The notes: a model not told the origin generated them from the letters alone. A stretch of 14,111 nucleotides of DNA from Pseudomonadota bacterium (GCA_030641485.1 DAOWHJ010000104.1:1-14111), one strand, 5' to 3'. Counted from the stretch's first letter, positions 1 to 7,921 are shown. Translations and numbers: made by a program.

Positions 1-1
1 C

Positions 2-811
2 AAAAAAATATCCGGTCTCTATCTTGCGGGTCAGATTAACGGGACATCAGGGTATGAAGAAGCTGCGGCCCAAGGGCTTATTGCCGGAATCAATGCAGCT
101 TGTCAGGTCAAGGGTCAAGACTTTTTTATTCTGAATCGAGCCGATGCATATGTTGCGGTGATGATCGACGATCTCATTAGTCGCGGGACAAAAGAACCCT
201 ACCGGATGTTTACTTCACGAGCTGAATATCGGCTTTTGTTGCGTGAGGATAATGCTGATTTAAGGTTGACCGAGAAGGCTTTTAGTTTAGGCTTGGTCGG
301 AAAAGTTCAGGTCGAGATGGCGCGTGAGAAATTAGCCATGACGGAATTGGGGAAACAGCGCTTAAAATCTATCAAAATTAAACCTGCGGCGGCGGCAAAA
401 ACCCTTACTCGTTTGGAAACACCGCAGTTAAAACAGGGAATTATAGCCGCAGATCTGCTTAAGCGACCACAGGTACGGTGGCATGACCTGGAGGAGTGTT
501 CTGAAGAGGTCGTGACTCTTGGGAAATGTTTAGGGTCGCAGGCGTTGCGACAGACTGAGATTCAGATTAAATATGAGGGCTATATAAAACGTCAGATGCA
601 GGCGGTGGAGAAGTTTAAACACCTTGAAAAAATCAAAATCCCAAGTGATTTTGATTATCAGGATATTTCTGGGCTGACCATAGAGATGAGCCATACCTTG
701 GAAGAGATCCGACCACTCTCTCTTGGTCAGGCATCACGCCTGCCGGGCGTAACCCCGGCGGCGATCTCAATTTTGATGATTTACCTAAAAAAACGTTGTC
801 GTTACTCCTGA
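2..811 (+). CDS. mnmG: MnmG (GidA), tRNA U34 carboxymethylaminomethyl modification enzyme, 3' part
   Basis: FAD-dependent MnmG works with MnmE to install the carboxymethylaminomethyl group on wobble uridine 34 of several tRNAs in the cytoplasm. The frame is open from the left edge at base 2, so the 5' end lies outside the window. About 269 residues are visible, a little over 40% of the usual length of about 620. Family hallmarks are an FAD-domain segment (GLYLAGQINGTSGYEEAAAQ) near the window start, the region SRGTKEPYRMFTSRAEYRLL just after, and the helical C-terminal domain ending in SRLPGVTPAAISIL. No rsmG follows, although the two are often neighbours. Instead the convergent gene on the other strand overlaps its last 10 bases. 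The identification is very secure. Confidence 0.97.
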   Translation, partial: KKISGLYLAGQINGTSGYEEAAAQGLIAGINAACQVKGQDFFILNRADAYVAVMIDDLISRGTKEPYRMFTSRAEYRLLLREDNADLRLTEKAFSLGLVGKVQVEMAREKLAMTELGKQRLKSIKIKPAAAAKTLTRLETPQLKQGIIAADLLKRPQVRWHDLEECSEEVVTLGKCLGSQALRQTEIQIKYEGYIKRQMQAVEKFKHLEKIKIPSDFDYQDISGLTIEMSHTLEEIRPLSLGQASRLPGVTPAAISILMIYLKKRCRYS

Positions 812-2415
812 ATGACGATCCAACTGGCACCATTATTCATATTGTATTCTTCGGGCCAGAGCTGGAGGCTGATATAGTGGTTGTAGCCGCTCTCTTTATC
901 ATCAAACAGATGTAGCCAACCGCCACCACCTTTGCCGAGGGCAATTACCAGCTCGTCGGCACTATCATTATCCAGGTTCCCGACTGCTGGTCGGGTCTCT
1001 CCTGAGATGTCATTGTATGCCTGCCACCATGGCGTTTCAAGCCAAGCTTGGTTGGTCAGATTGCCTTCCTCATTGAATCCTTGAATTTCAAAAGCACCAT
1101 TGGCGCCAGAGCCTAATCCAATGACAATTTCATTGGTTCCGTCTCCGTCAAGGTCGCCAATCACCGGGCGGCTTTCACCGTTAAGCTGATTGTAGTCATT
1201 CCAACTGACTTCGCCCCAAGCCATATGCTGGCCAAGATTTGTAAGTATTTCGTAAGTTCCTCCAGGGATTTCCGGGTTGTCTGTAACTTGGCCAAAACCT
1301 AAAACTATATCGTCCTTACCATCCCCGTTAAGATCACCACTTGAGGGGCGAACCTCACCTCTGGCAAGATTGTACTCATCCCAGCTTGATGCGATCCAGG
1401 TTACATGAACAAGTTGGTTGTTAGTCACCGAAAAAACTTCAACAATTCCCATTCCCCCACGGCCTAAGCCAATTAGAATCTCATCTTTCCCGTCACCATC
1501 AAGATCACCGCAGGCGGGCCAGATTTCACCATTACCTTCGTTGTAAGCCCCCCAATTTACCTGGCCCCAATAGAGGTGCTGATGGTTGTCGTCAAGAACC
1601 TGAAAATGACCGGCCGGAGCAGTCTCATCGCCAGTTACAGGCCCCATGCCGATAATTATCTCATCTTTGCCATCACCATCGATATCACCTTTGGCAATCC
1701 GTGACTCACCTTGGAGGGTGTTGTAGTGGGGCCAACCCAATCGGCTCCAGTGGTCGTGAAAATAGTTGTCAGTTAAAGTTTTAATCCAACCACCATTGCC
1801 AACCCAGGGGCCAGTTCCCGCAACAATTTTGCCACTATTGAGATTCTCTGGCAGGGTACTTGTCCTAGGGCTATCATCAGTTCCTGGGGTGTCAACCCCA
1901 AAATCCTCATTTAGCGCAAGCGGGTCATGGGTAAATGACATGGCTGTAGAGGCAGTTGAGCTAGATTCACCGATTACAAGTTGATCTTTAAAAACCTCAT
2001 TTGAATAATCGCTTTGGTTACCTTCTCCATCGTAAGCTTTAACCGCAAAGAACCACATCTGTTTAGTGTTCAGGTCATTGATAGTGTAGTTAGTATTCAA
2101 ACCGACATCTATTGGAGGCAGGTATTTACTGCTTGCATTACCGTAGTAGAGCAAATAACCGGTAACCGACTCCTCTTGGCTCGGGTCCCACTCTAATGTC
2201 ACATTATTAGTAGTGTAAGGTTCGCCACCGGTAATGTTTTGATCAACAGTGATAGTTGCTCCACTGCTGGCTCCGGCTGTCGCTGTGTTGAACTCATTTT
2301 GGGCCTGGGCCGCACTGTTGGCAAAGCTGGGGTCAACAGTGTAAGCTGACAGGATAAGCACAGCTATCAGCACAGCAAAGAGCTTCGCTGTGATTGTGCC
2401 ATTTTTTTTGGTCAT
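802..2415 (-). CDS. Secreted FN3 plus FG-GAP/VCBS-repeat protein
   Basis: Predicted exported protein of 537 residues. Residues 1-33 form a signal peptide: a basic N-terminus, a hydrophobic core at about 11-25, and cleavage near SFA/NSA. Residues about 70-143 look like a fibronectin type III domain. After a Ser/Thr-rich linker come five repeats of about 57-60 residues, each carrying W-x-x-YN, GE-x-RP and a calcium-loop motif of the GDxDGDGxDEIxIGxG type at about 244, 304, 361, 421 and 480. The fifth loop is degenerate (GNLDNDSADELVIALG). The protein ends partway into a sixth unit, which could close a beta-propeller. The start is supported by GGGGAG 9 bases upstream. It is the last gene of a kinase, co-polymerase and FG-GAP operon, 46 bp after the co-polymerase stop. 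An adhesin or matrix role is inferred; the ligand is unknown. Confidence 0.85.
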   Translation of the reverse strand: MTKKNGTITAKLFAVLIAVLILSAYTVDPSFANSAAQAQNEFNTATAGASSGATITVDQNITGGEPYTTNNVTLEWDPSQEESVTGYLLYYGNASSKYLPPIDVGLNTNYTINDLNTKQMWFFAVKAYDGEGNQSDYSNEVFKDQLVIGESSSTASTAMSFTHDPLALNEDFGVDTPGTDDSPRTSTLPENLNSGKIVAGTGPWVGNGGWIKTLTDNYFHDHWSRLGWPHYNTLQGESRIAKGDIDGDGKDEIIIGMGPVTGDETAPAGHFQVLDDNHQHLYWGQVNWGAYNEGNGEIWPACGDLDGDGKDEILIGLGRGGMGIVEVFSVTNNQLVHVTWIASSWDEYNLARGEVRPSSGDLNGDGKDDIVLGFGQVTDNPEIPGGTYEILTNLGQHMAWGEVSWNDYNQLNGESRPVIGDLDGDGTNEIVIGLGSGANGAFEIQGFNEEGNLTNQAWLETPWWQAYNDISGETRPAVGNLDNDSADELVIALGKGGGGWLHLFDDKESGYNHYISLQLWPEEYNMNNGASWIVIQE

Positions 2416-2461
2416 TTCAGATTTCTCCCCTCGAACTTAAGGGTTTTCTCGGCCAGTCGCT

Positions 2462-3235
2462 CTAGTCACTGTTTCCATCCTGGAGGTTGTCAATGATCGG
2501 CTCCAGTGATGGGAAAAAGCCCAGAATCGGCAGGTTGAGGTAGCGAGCTGCTTGACGGCCCGATTTAAATGATGGGTCAGTAAACTCTTTAAACCCGATA
2601 AAAATCAACGAAATCAATAAAGGTAAGAGAGTTATAAGCGTTGCCGGTCCAACTCTTTCATCCCGCCACCATGAGTTGTGCTCAGATTTATGAAATCTGG
2701 TTTTATCAAGTTGGAGCAGTTGGGGCGGGCTGTACTCTTTATTATCTTTTAACCTTATAAGTTGCCGGTGAAAACCTGCGCGTAAACGGCTCAATAGCCG
2801 CGTTGTATAATAGTTTGTCAGCTGGGTCCCTAGTTCTGTGTCAGGACCATGGTAGCTTATTCTAAGGTTGTTTTTCTGATCGAAGCTGAGCGAGAGTGCT
2901 TTTATTGCTTCAAGCATAGTCTGTTTGTTTTTGAAGTTATATTTAGCTAAATTGGGTGAGGTCTCAGCGTAACGTTTCCAGCTTGCCAAAGCAAGGCGGT
3001 CGGTGAAAAAGTGGCCTGGAGTAGCTGCAAGGCTCTTTAATGATATCGTATCCACCGGGCTTGTCGTTACTGCGACCGGATATTCCGGGTTTACATTGAA
3101 TGTGCGACTTAAAGTAAATCGGTCAGCTCTAACACCTGAGATAAGCAAATAAGCTGCCAAAGGGATTAGAGCAATTATCAGCCAGTGCCAATATTGAGTA
3201 AGGGCATACATATAGCGTCGTATATTAAAGAACAT
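2462..3235 (-). CDS. Polysaccharide co-polymerase / chain-length determinant-like protein (Wzz/CapA type)
   Basis: Inner-membrane protein of 257 residues with the co-polymerase layout: a transmembrane helix at about 17-35, a periplasmic domain of about 155 residues, and a second helix at about 196-214. The short cytoplasmic tail reads DPSFKSGRQAARYLNLPILG, the family's usual tail ending in a hydrophobic LPxLGxxP motif. Known family members set the length of polymerised exopolysaccharide and activate a partner tyrosine kinase; here the partner is encoded 52 bp upstream. The periplasmic part is shorter than in Wzc, and I see no long coiled coil. The start has AAGGAG 8 bases upstream. It could also be a divergent secretion-linked Wzz-domain protein. 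The fold assignment is good, the exact polymer unknown. Confidence 0.8.
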   Translation of the reverse strand: MFFNIRRYMYALTQYWHWLIIALIPLAAYLLISGVRADRFTLSRTFNVNPEYPVAVTTSPVDTISLKSLAATPGHFFTDRLALASWKRYAETSPNLAKYNFKNKQTMLEAIKALSLSFDQKNNLRISYHGPDTELGTQLTNYYTTRLLSRLRAGFHRQLIRLKDNKEYSPPQLLQLDKTRFHKSEHNSWWRDERVGPATLITLLPLLISLIFIGFKEFTDPSFKSGRQAARYLNLPILGFFPSLEPIIDNLQDGNSD

Positions 3236-3287
3236 AAACCATTCTCCTTGCTATGATTCTGGTTCAGAGAGATTACGAAAATGTAGC

Positions 3288-3935
3288 TTAACTGGCCAAT
3301 GGATTACAATATTGGTTAACAATTAAACCTAATGTGCGAGACCCCGAGACTTCGAGCATAGTTTGCGCCTTTTTGACCAATTGTCTGGGGGTTTTATTGG
3401 CGAGAACTGTCAAGGCTATGCCGTTAGAATTAGCGGCAATTGCAATTGGGTCAACCATGTGGCGGTTTGCTGCCAGAATAGCTGGAGTATCGATGATGGT
3501 TAAAGCGTAGCTATCTTTGAGGGCGCGAATGAGGCTTAAAGCGCTTTTTGTCGTTTCAAGCTTTTCCCGGTTAATCGGTGCAGGGAGGAGCTCTAAATTT
3601 GCATAGCTGGTCGGCATGATATGCTGTTGCAAGCCGCCGTTTTCTATGCCATTTTCAAATGTAAACTGAGGGTTGATATCGAAAAACGAGTGTAATGTCG
3701 GTGCATGCCAGTTGCAGTCAATAAGAAGAACCTTGCCACTCATATTGCGAGCGGCAACAATGCCGAGACCGGCAGTAAATATGCTTTTACCTTCACCGGC
3801 AACCGCGCTGGAGATAACTATTGTCGGGTTACTTAAGCCTTTCAGGGTTGCTTGAAGCCCCGCGAAGGTTCGGCCTGTTTCTGCCAGAATCCCAGCAATT
3901 TTAGCTTTGGTCGAAGGGGTCGTCTGTTTTTGCAA
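3288..3935 (-). CDS. BY-kinase-type P-loop ATPase (CapB/Wzc-C/EpsD-like)
   Basis: Cytoplasmic ATPase of 215 residues, of the bacterial tyrosine kinase/MinD-like family. Visible motifs are Walker A SSAVAGEGKS at 42-51, Walker A' VLLIDCN at 69-75 and Walker B LTIIDTP at 145-151. Family members pair with a co-polymerase and regulate polysaccharide assembly by cycling autophosphorylation. This protein has no tyrosine cluster at its C-terminus (one Tyr at 209), so classical multi-tyrosine autophosphorylation is doubtful. It may act only as an ATPase switch. The start codon is TTG. It is favoured because AAGGAG (3942-3947) lies 6 bases upstream and the coding sense begins there. It is first in an operon with the co-polymerase and the FG-GAP protein, behind a good promoter and a structured leader. 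Confidence 0.88.
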   Translation of the reverse strand: MQKQTTPSTKAKIAGILAETGRTFAGLQATLKGLSNPTIVISSAVAGEGKSIFTAGLGIVAARNMSGKVLLIDCNWHAPTLHSFFDINPQFTFENGIENGGLQQHIMPTSYANLELLPAPINREKLETTKSALSLIRALKDSYALTIIDTPAILAANRHMVDPIAIAANSNGIALTVLANKTPRQLVKKAQTMLEVSGSRTLGLIVNQYCNPLAS

Positions 3936-3941
3936 GGTCAG

Positions 3942-3947
3942 CTCCTT
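3942..3947 (-). promoter_or_regulatory. Shine-Dalgarno deciding a TTG start
   Basis: AAGGAG on the minus strand, followed by six bases (CTGACC) and TTG. The next in-frame ATG codons are far inside the protein, so this site supports the rare TTG initiation of the BY-kinase gene. Confidence 0.7.
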
Positions 3948-3955
3948 AATCCAAC

Positions 3956-3971
3956 GCGGGATAAAGCCCGC
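3956..3971 (-). promoter_or_regulatory. Leader hairpin GCGGG-CTTTAT-CCCGC
   Basis: A perfect 5-bp GC stem with a 6-base loop in the mRNA leader. It lies 8 bases upstream of the Shine-Dalgarno of the TTG-started BY-kinase gene. There is no U-tract after it, so it is not an obvious terminator. It may tune translation or mRNA stability. Confidence 0.5.
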
Positions 3972-3985
3972 AAGATAAGTGGCCT

Positions 3986-4030
3986 TATCAGGTTGTTGAC
4001 CTGTTTTACAGTCAAAACAATAACCTGATA
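3986..4030 (-). promoter_or_regulatory. Long nested stem-loop in the BY-kinase operon leader
   Basis: Arms of 13 bp at 3986-3998 and 4018-4030 pair with one mismatch (TATCAGGTTGTTG against CAATAACCTGATA). Inside them, CTGT-TTT-ACAG (4001-4011) and flanking TTGAC/GTCAA form a further dyad. The structure lies about 35 bases after the predicted -10 box, so it would sit in the 5' part of the leader RNA. It could be an RNA regulatory element, or DNA operator half-sites of the TTGAC-N10-GTCAA kind. The symmetry is seen directly; the role is inferred. Confidence 0.55.
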
Positions 4031-4071
4031 GTCACTAATAAATGCAATGAAAGTACAACCAGTATCTCTAT

Positions 4072-4100
4072 ATAGTAATTAAAAATATGAGTACTGTCAA
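4072..4100 (-). promoter_or_regulatory. Sigma70-type promoter for the BY-kinase operon
   Basis: On the minus strand a perfect -35 box TTGACA (4100-4095) is followed by a 17-bp spacer and a -10 box TACTAT (4077-4072), in an AT-rich stretch. Transcription would start near 4065, giving a leader of about 130 bases before the TTG start at 3935. The region between the subtilase stop at 4133 and this promoter shows no convincing terminator, so read-through from upstream is also possible. Confidence 0.6.
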
Positions 4101-4132
4101 ATATAATTATCGGTTAATTTAACAATTTATTA

Positions 4133-6436
4133 TTAGTCGCCAAGGGTTAAAGTGCTTGATACGATAGTTAGTTTGCCGTAGAGTGTGAGTTGTTTAGCTC
4201 TGGCATAGGAACCTGAAACCAAGGGCAGATAACCTCCTGCCGGAGATGCCGGGATAGTTGTTTCAGTACTGTTGTTAGGGATAGAATTGTTGCTCCAGTT
4301 GGCTGAGTTGTTCCAGTCGGTTGAGTGCCCCTCCCAAACGATTGAATCTCCAGGTTGACTAATAGAGACAGTACAGCCATTGTTTCCCGCTTTCCAGTCA
4401 CTGTCGTTGTATTGGCTACGAGTAGCTTTTACTCGGTAAAAGTAGATGCCATTAACCTTTCCCGAAATATAAGCTGAAGTACCACTGCCGGGATAGATTT
4501 TGCGTAAGTTGGTCGTAAAAGAGCTGTTTGTCGCCTCTTCAAGAATGTATGTGACCGAGCTGGTTGTCGATGTTCCCCATGAAATAGTAAAAGAGCCACT
4601 GGAACTGCTTCCCGGTACTGAGATTGAGGCCGGAGGGTTACAGGTAGGTATGCCTTGGTCATCTAAATGAAGTCGTCCCCATCCGGTGGCAAAATCAAAT
4701 CCTCCTGTGCCAATATCCACGGCTTGGCTTTGTAGAGCAGCTTGGAGTTGAGCCGGGCTGAAAGCTAGGTTTTGTGAAAGAATTAGGGCTGCTGTCGCTG
4801 AGACATGAGGGGTGGCGGCTGAGGTTCCAGAGAAACCAGAAGGGCCATAACGATTAGAGGAGACGTTGGTGTAAGATGTTATATCAGGTTTATTGAAACC
4901 GCCACTTATGCTGCCACCTGGACCATTAGTGGGCCCCATGGAACTGTAGTCCTGAAGTATATAGCTACTTACATCTATTGCACTGACAGTTGTTGCTTTG
5001 GTTGCATCTGCGAGGTTCGCTAGGCTTCGGATGTTTAAGATTTCATCAAACCGTGGTGCGTAAGGGGCATAAATTTCAAAATTTACCTCTTTGTTAACCT
5101 CAAAGGAGTGGTAGATGATAAAGCCATAGGCCGTAGGGTCTCCTGAAGTTGTGAATGCAACCGCTTCGGTTGGGACCTGACCGGAAATACCATATTGGGA
5201 GTTGACGCTGCTGGCGATTGGGCTACCCCAGTCATTGCCATTCCAGCGGTAGACGTAGAGATCGTAGTCTTGGTCAACATCTGTCCAGTCGGACCAGCGG
5301 GCAAATATTGTATAATTTAATCCGGGATTGATCAAATAAGCACTGCCATCTCCAGGGCCGAAAAAATTTATTTGCTGGTCACTGGTAAAGTTATGCATAT
5401 GGTTGCCGTCAGGGTCAGAGAAGAGACCTCCCCAATGTCGTTGCTGGTCGTTGCCCGCAGCCGTGACCCAAAGCATGCCTGAATTGTAAGCTTGAGTTAC
5501 AATGTCGGCCAGTCCTCCAGTGCCATCACCCGGGGTCAAATTGTACCAGCCCAATGAGGTCGAAATGATATCTACATTGTTGGCTTGTAGCCAAGTGACC
5601 GCCTCCTGCAGATCAATGTCAGTGTAGATTTTTGCGAGATAGAGGCCGGCATCAGGGGCGATGTCGTAAATGATTTCGGCACATGCGGTGCCGTGAACTG
5701 AGTTGCTTTCGATCAGAGCATCGTTTTCACCATCAACAAAGTTCTTGACCATAACGGTTGCGGGCAGGTCACTCCCTTTGAGCGCATTGTAGCCAATAAA
5801 TCCAACGTCGATAACGCCAATTCTGGTGTTTTGCCCATAGATACCAGCATCGTGCCAGTTGTTAACATTTATGTCATCAAGGGCTTCGGTGGTGTAGTTT
5901 TCTGTGAAAGTTACAGCTCGATTGGGGATGAGGATGAAATCAATTTCCGGCAAATCTGTCAAAGAGTTTACTGCGGTAAGAGGTAGGAGGGCTTGGATTG
6001 TCATTTGGTTGAGACTGGAGCCGGTTATGCGGCCGTTAGACTTCTCGATTGCCTCTTTGACTCTCTCTCTGGCGATACCAGATGCAGACTCATGGGGGTT
6101 GGGTGCGCATTTTATTTGGACACAGATGGTTTCTTCTGGGCTGTTTGGTTTTAGTCGGTTTAGTCCATTATCCGTTTTAAGTGTTCGATCATCTGTGGAC
6201 ATGGCTTCATTTAGTTTTTGGTTGAGAAGATTTCCAAGTTTAGGGTTGTGAAATTGCCATTGCTGTTGCCGCCGGGTAATATCTGGCGAGCTTGGCGATT
6301 GTGAAATCTTATGGGCCGCTATAATGCCGCTGACACCGGGGGGGATATTACTGGGGTCAGTTCCGGTTTGTGGGAAAACCGTATTGACAAAGAGTAACAG
6401 GAGGAGCAGGGAGAGGAAAATTATATATTTTTTCAT
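4133..6436 (-). CDS. Secreted subtilisin-like serine protease (S8 family)
   Basis: Exported protease, 767 residues from the chosen ATG. A TTG five codons upstream gives a longer frame, but AGGAAG six bases before the ATG at 6436 favours the shorter one. Residues 1-22 are a signal peptide with a run of leucines. An inhibitor-like propeptide lies at about 85-185. The catalytic triad is visible: Asp210 in GVIDVGF, His248 in VHGTACAEI, Ser539 in GTSAATPH, with oxyanion Asn329 in AAGND. About 130 residues with a beta-rich sequence (WSDWTDVDQDYDLYVYRWNG) are inserted between Asn and Ser. After the protease domain come an FN3-like domain (about 600-700) and a Trp/Asn-rich tail of about 60 residues. 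It lies 75 bp downstream of the barrel protein gene. Substrate unknown; processing of surface proteins is a guess from context. Confidence 0.92.
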   Translation of the reverse strand: MKKYIIFLSLLLLLLFVNTVFPQTGTDPSNIPPGVSGIIAAHKISQSPSSPDITRRQQQWQFHNPKLGNLLNQKLNEAMSTDDRTLKTDNGLNRLKPNSPEETICVQIKCAPNPHESASGIARERVKEAIEKSNGRITGSSLNQMTIQALLPLTAVNSLTDLPEIDFILIPNRAVTFTENYTTEALDDINVNNWHDAGIYGQNTRIGVIDVGFIGYNALKGSDLPATVMVKNFVDGENDALIESNSVHGTACAEIIYDIAPDAGLYLAKIYTDIDLQEAVTWLQANNVDIISTSLGWYNLTPGDGTGGLADIVTQAYNSGMLWVTAAGNDQQRHWGGLFSDPDGNHMHNFTSDQQINFFGPGDGSAYLINPGLNYTIFARWSDWTDVDQDYDLYVYRWNGNDWGSPIASSVNSQYGISGQVPTEAVAFTTSGDPTAYGFIIYHSFEVNKEVNFEIYAPYAPRFDEILNIRSLANLADATKATTVSAIDVSSYILQDYSSMGPTNGPGGSISGGFNKPDITSYTNVSSNRYGPSGFSGTSAATPHVSATAALILSQNLAFSPAQLQAALQSQAVDIGTGGFDFATGWGRLHLDDQGIPTCNPPASISVPGSSSSGSFTISWGTSTTSSVTYILEEATNSSFTTNLRKIYPGSGTSAYISGKVNGIYFYRVKATRSQYNDSDWKAGNNGCTVSISQPGDSIVWEGHSTDWNNSANWSNNSIPNNSTETTIPASPAGGYLPLVSGSYARAKQLTLYGKLTIVSSTLTLGD

Positions 6437-6477
6437 CTTTGTCTTCCTCAAAAATGTTGATTCCAGCCCGCTAAATC

Positions 6478-6491
6478 CCTCCTGCTGGAGG
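6478..6491 (-). repeat. Small intercistronic hairpin CCTCC-TGCT-GGAGG
   Basis: Perfect 5-bp inverted repeat in the 75-bp gap between the barrel gene and the subtilase gene. The stem is short and has no T-run, so it may be an mRNA stability or processing element rather than a terminator. Confidence 0.35.
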
Positions 6492-6511
6492 ACAGTGTTA
6501 GATTTTAGCCG

Positions 6512-7738
6512 CTAATCAAGGAGTTTAGGGAAATTGAAAACCAGAGCGAGCCAAACCCGACTACGATCATAGGTGTCATTCTCTTTTAATGTGTCATCTT
6601 TGGTTTTGGCATAACGGTAGTGGAGCTGTAAGTGATGGTTTCTAAACAGCCTGTATGACAGGTGCGGATGAAGATAAAAATAGGTGCTGTCTTCATTCTG
6701 GAAATCATCATTGGACTTGGAAAAATAGAGACCACTGTCAAAGCCTGATTTTAGGCGCTCAGTTATTTTCCAGTTGATAGATCCAATAAAACGATCACGG
6801 TCAATCGGGTAGCCATCTGATGAGTAAGTTAAATCATGATTGTAGCTGAGTTTGTAGGATAGAGTTTCAGTCTTACCGCTTATAGACATGTCTGCGGTGC
6901 CCCCGAAATCATCTTGGTCAGCGGTGATTTTTCTTTTCTGCCAGGTGATGACACCGTTTACAGGATCAAAGACTGGAACGTTGATCTCATAAGAATACCT
7001 TGAATCAGTATAGCGGCAACCCAGGTAGCAAGAGATGGTCAAGGTTTCGCTTAAGGTACGGTTCCAGCCAAAACTTAAGCCATAGTTATCAACTTTATTA
7101 TGGTCTGATTCATAGTAATAGTAAGATGGTTGGACAAAGACCTGATCACGCTGATTACGAAACAGGTAACTGATACTACCAACGATACTGTGTGAGTCAT
7201 AATCAGAGTTGAAGGGGCTGTCATAACTTGTGTCACTGTAGTTGTAGTCAAGGCTGGTTGCAACTCTTTCACCAAGTTGGTAGTCGATCCCAGTGTTAAT
7301 GCTGTAGCGATCACGACCGTACAGGTTCTCAACGATTCCGGTCTCTTCTAGTTCAGAATCGAGAGTTGAATCTTTTGTATAAGAGGCCCCAGCCTTCAAG
7401 GTTAATCTTTCAAAAGCCTGATAGGAAGTGTTGATTTTATAACGTTGATATTCATCATCGAACCTTGTTTCACTGGCAAAACGTCTGATTTCGGCAGCGG
7501 CACTACCGAGGATATTGAGTCTTGGGGTTTGCCAGGCGGCCTTTAGAGATGGTAAGAAAACGCCAAGCCAGTCACTTGTTTCATTGTTGTTGTCAAAATT
7601 GATATTGTCATCGTATTCACCGCGAAATGTAAATGAGGGGTTGAACGTAAAATCTCCACTCGCGCAAACAGTTGCAGGTGAGAGTGTAAACATGACAAAA
7701 GCAGAGAAGAAGATAGTGCTCCAGAATAATTTATTCAT
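6512..7738 (-). CDS. Outer-membrane beta-barrel protein, exopolysaccharide/exosortase-locus type
   Basis: A 408-residue exported protein with a signal peptide at 1-27 (cleavage near CAS/GDF). The rest is dense in alternating aromatic strands separated by polar turns (YQLGERVATSLDYNYSDTSY, VFVQPSYYYYESDH, LTISCYLGCRYTDSRYSY) and ends in the strand RVWLALVFNF. This is the pattern of the beta-barrel porin 2 / EpsL-like family. Members are commonly encoded in exopolysaccharide and PEP-CTERM exosortase loci. A domain search would separate those subfamilies; neither exosortase nor PEP-CTERM proteins are seen here. The start has AAAGGTG (7747-7753) 8 bases upstream. It leads the protease gene and is preceded by a structured leader. 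A role as exopolysaccharide export or anchoring partner is inferred. Confidence 0.8.
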   Translation of the reverse strand: MNKLFWSTIFFSAFVMFTLSPATVCASGDFTFNPSFTFRGEYDDNINFDNNNETSDWLGVFLPSLKAAWQTPRLNILGSAAAEIRRFASETRFDDEYQRYKINTSYQAFERLTLKAGASYTKDSTLDSELEETGIVENLYGRDRYSINTGIDYQLGERVATSLDYNYSDTSYDSPFNSDYDSHSIVGSISYLFRNQRDQVFVQPSYYYYESDHNKVDNYGLSFGWNRTLSETLTISCYLGCRYTDSRYSYEINVPVFDPVNGVITWQKRKITADQDDFGGTADMSISGKTETLSYKLSYNHDLTYSSDGYPIDRDRFIGSINWKITERLKSGFDSGLYFSKSNDDFQNEDSTYFYLHPHLSYRLFRNHHLQLHYRYAKTKDDTLKENDTYDRSRVWLALVFNFPKLLD

Positions 7739-7757
7739 GACAAAAACACCTTTGATG

Positions 7758-7838
7758 CCATCGTGAAGAAAATCACGGGGTGGCTGAGTGGGAAATTCGA
7801 TATACGCTCCGCAGGAAGCGCCTTTGTAGCCGCGAGGC
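7758..7838 (-). promoter_or_regulatory. Structured 5' leader of the barrel-protein gene
   Basis: Three small hairpins lie in the predicted leader: CGTGA/TCACG (7762-7766 with 7773-7777), CGCTCC/GAAGCG (7805-7810 with 7815-7820, one G-U pair) and GCC/GGC around a four-base loop (7829-7838). The first is just upstream of the ribosome binding site and has outer CCA/TGG pairing. The set could be a cis-regulatory RNA. It does not match a riboswitch class I can recognise by eye. Confidence 0.4.
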
Positions 7839-7921
7839 CGTACGTGTAGTGTGTCGAGTGCATGAAAAACCGCTATAGCTCAGTCGACCGGACTTTTTAC
7901 TTAGCTACCAACTGTTAATAT

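Noticed and set aside
6437..6451. TTG start for the subtilase adding five residues
   Set aside because: Those codons contain the AGGAAG that serves as ribosome binding site for the ATG at 6436, which also gives a more typical signal peptide.
7872..7893. tRNA-like D-arm string GCTATAGCTCAGTCGACC
   Set aside because: The following bases do not form an anticodon stem, T-arm or acceptor pairing, so there is no tRNA gene.
7739..7914. Cyclic di-GMP or similar known riboswitch before the barrel gene
   Set aside because: The conserved core of the GEMM motif and the usual tetraloop-receptor pattern are not present; only generic hairpins are seen.
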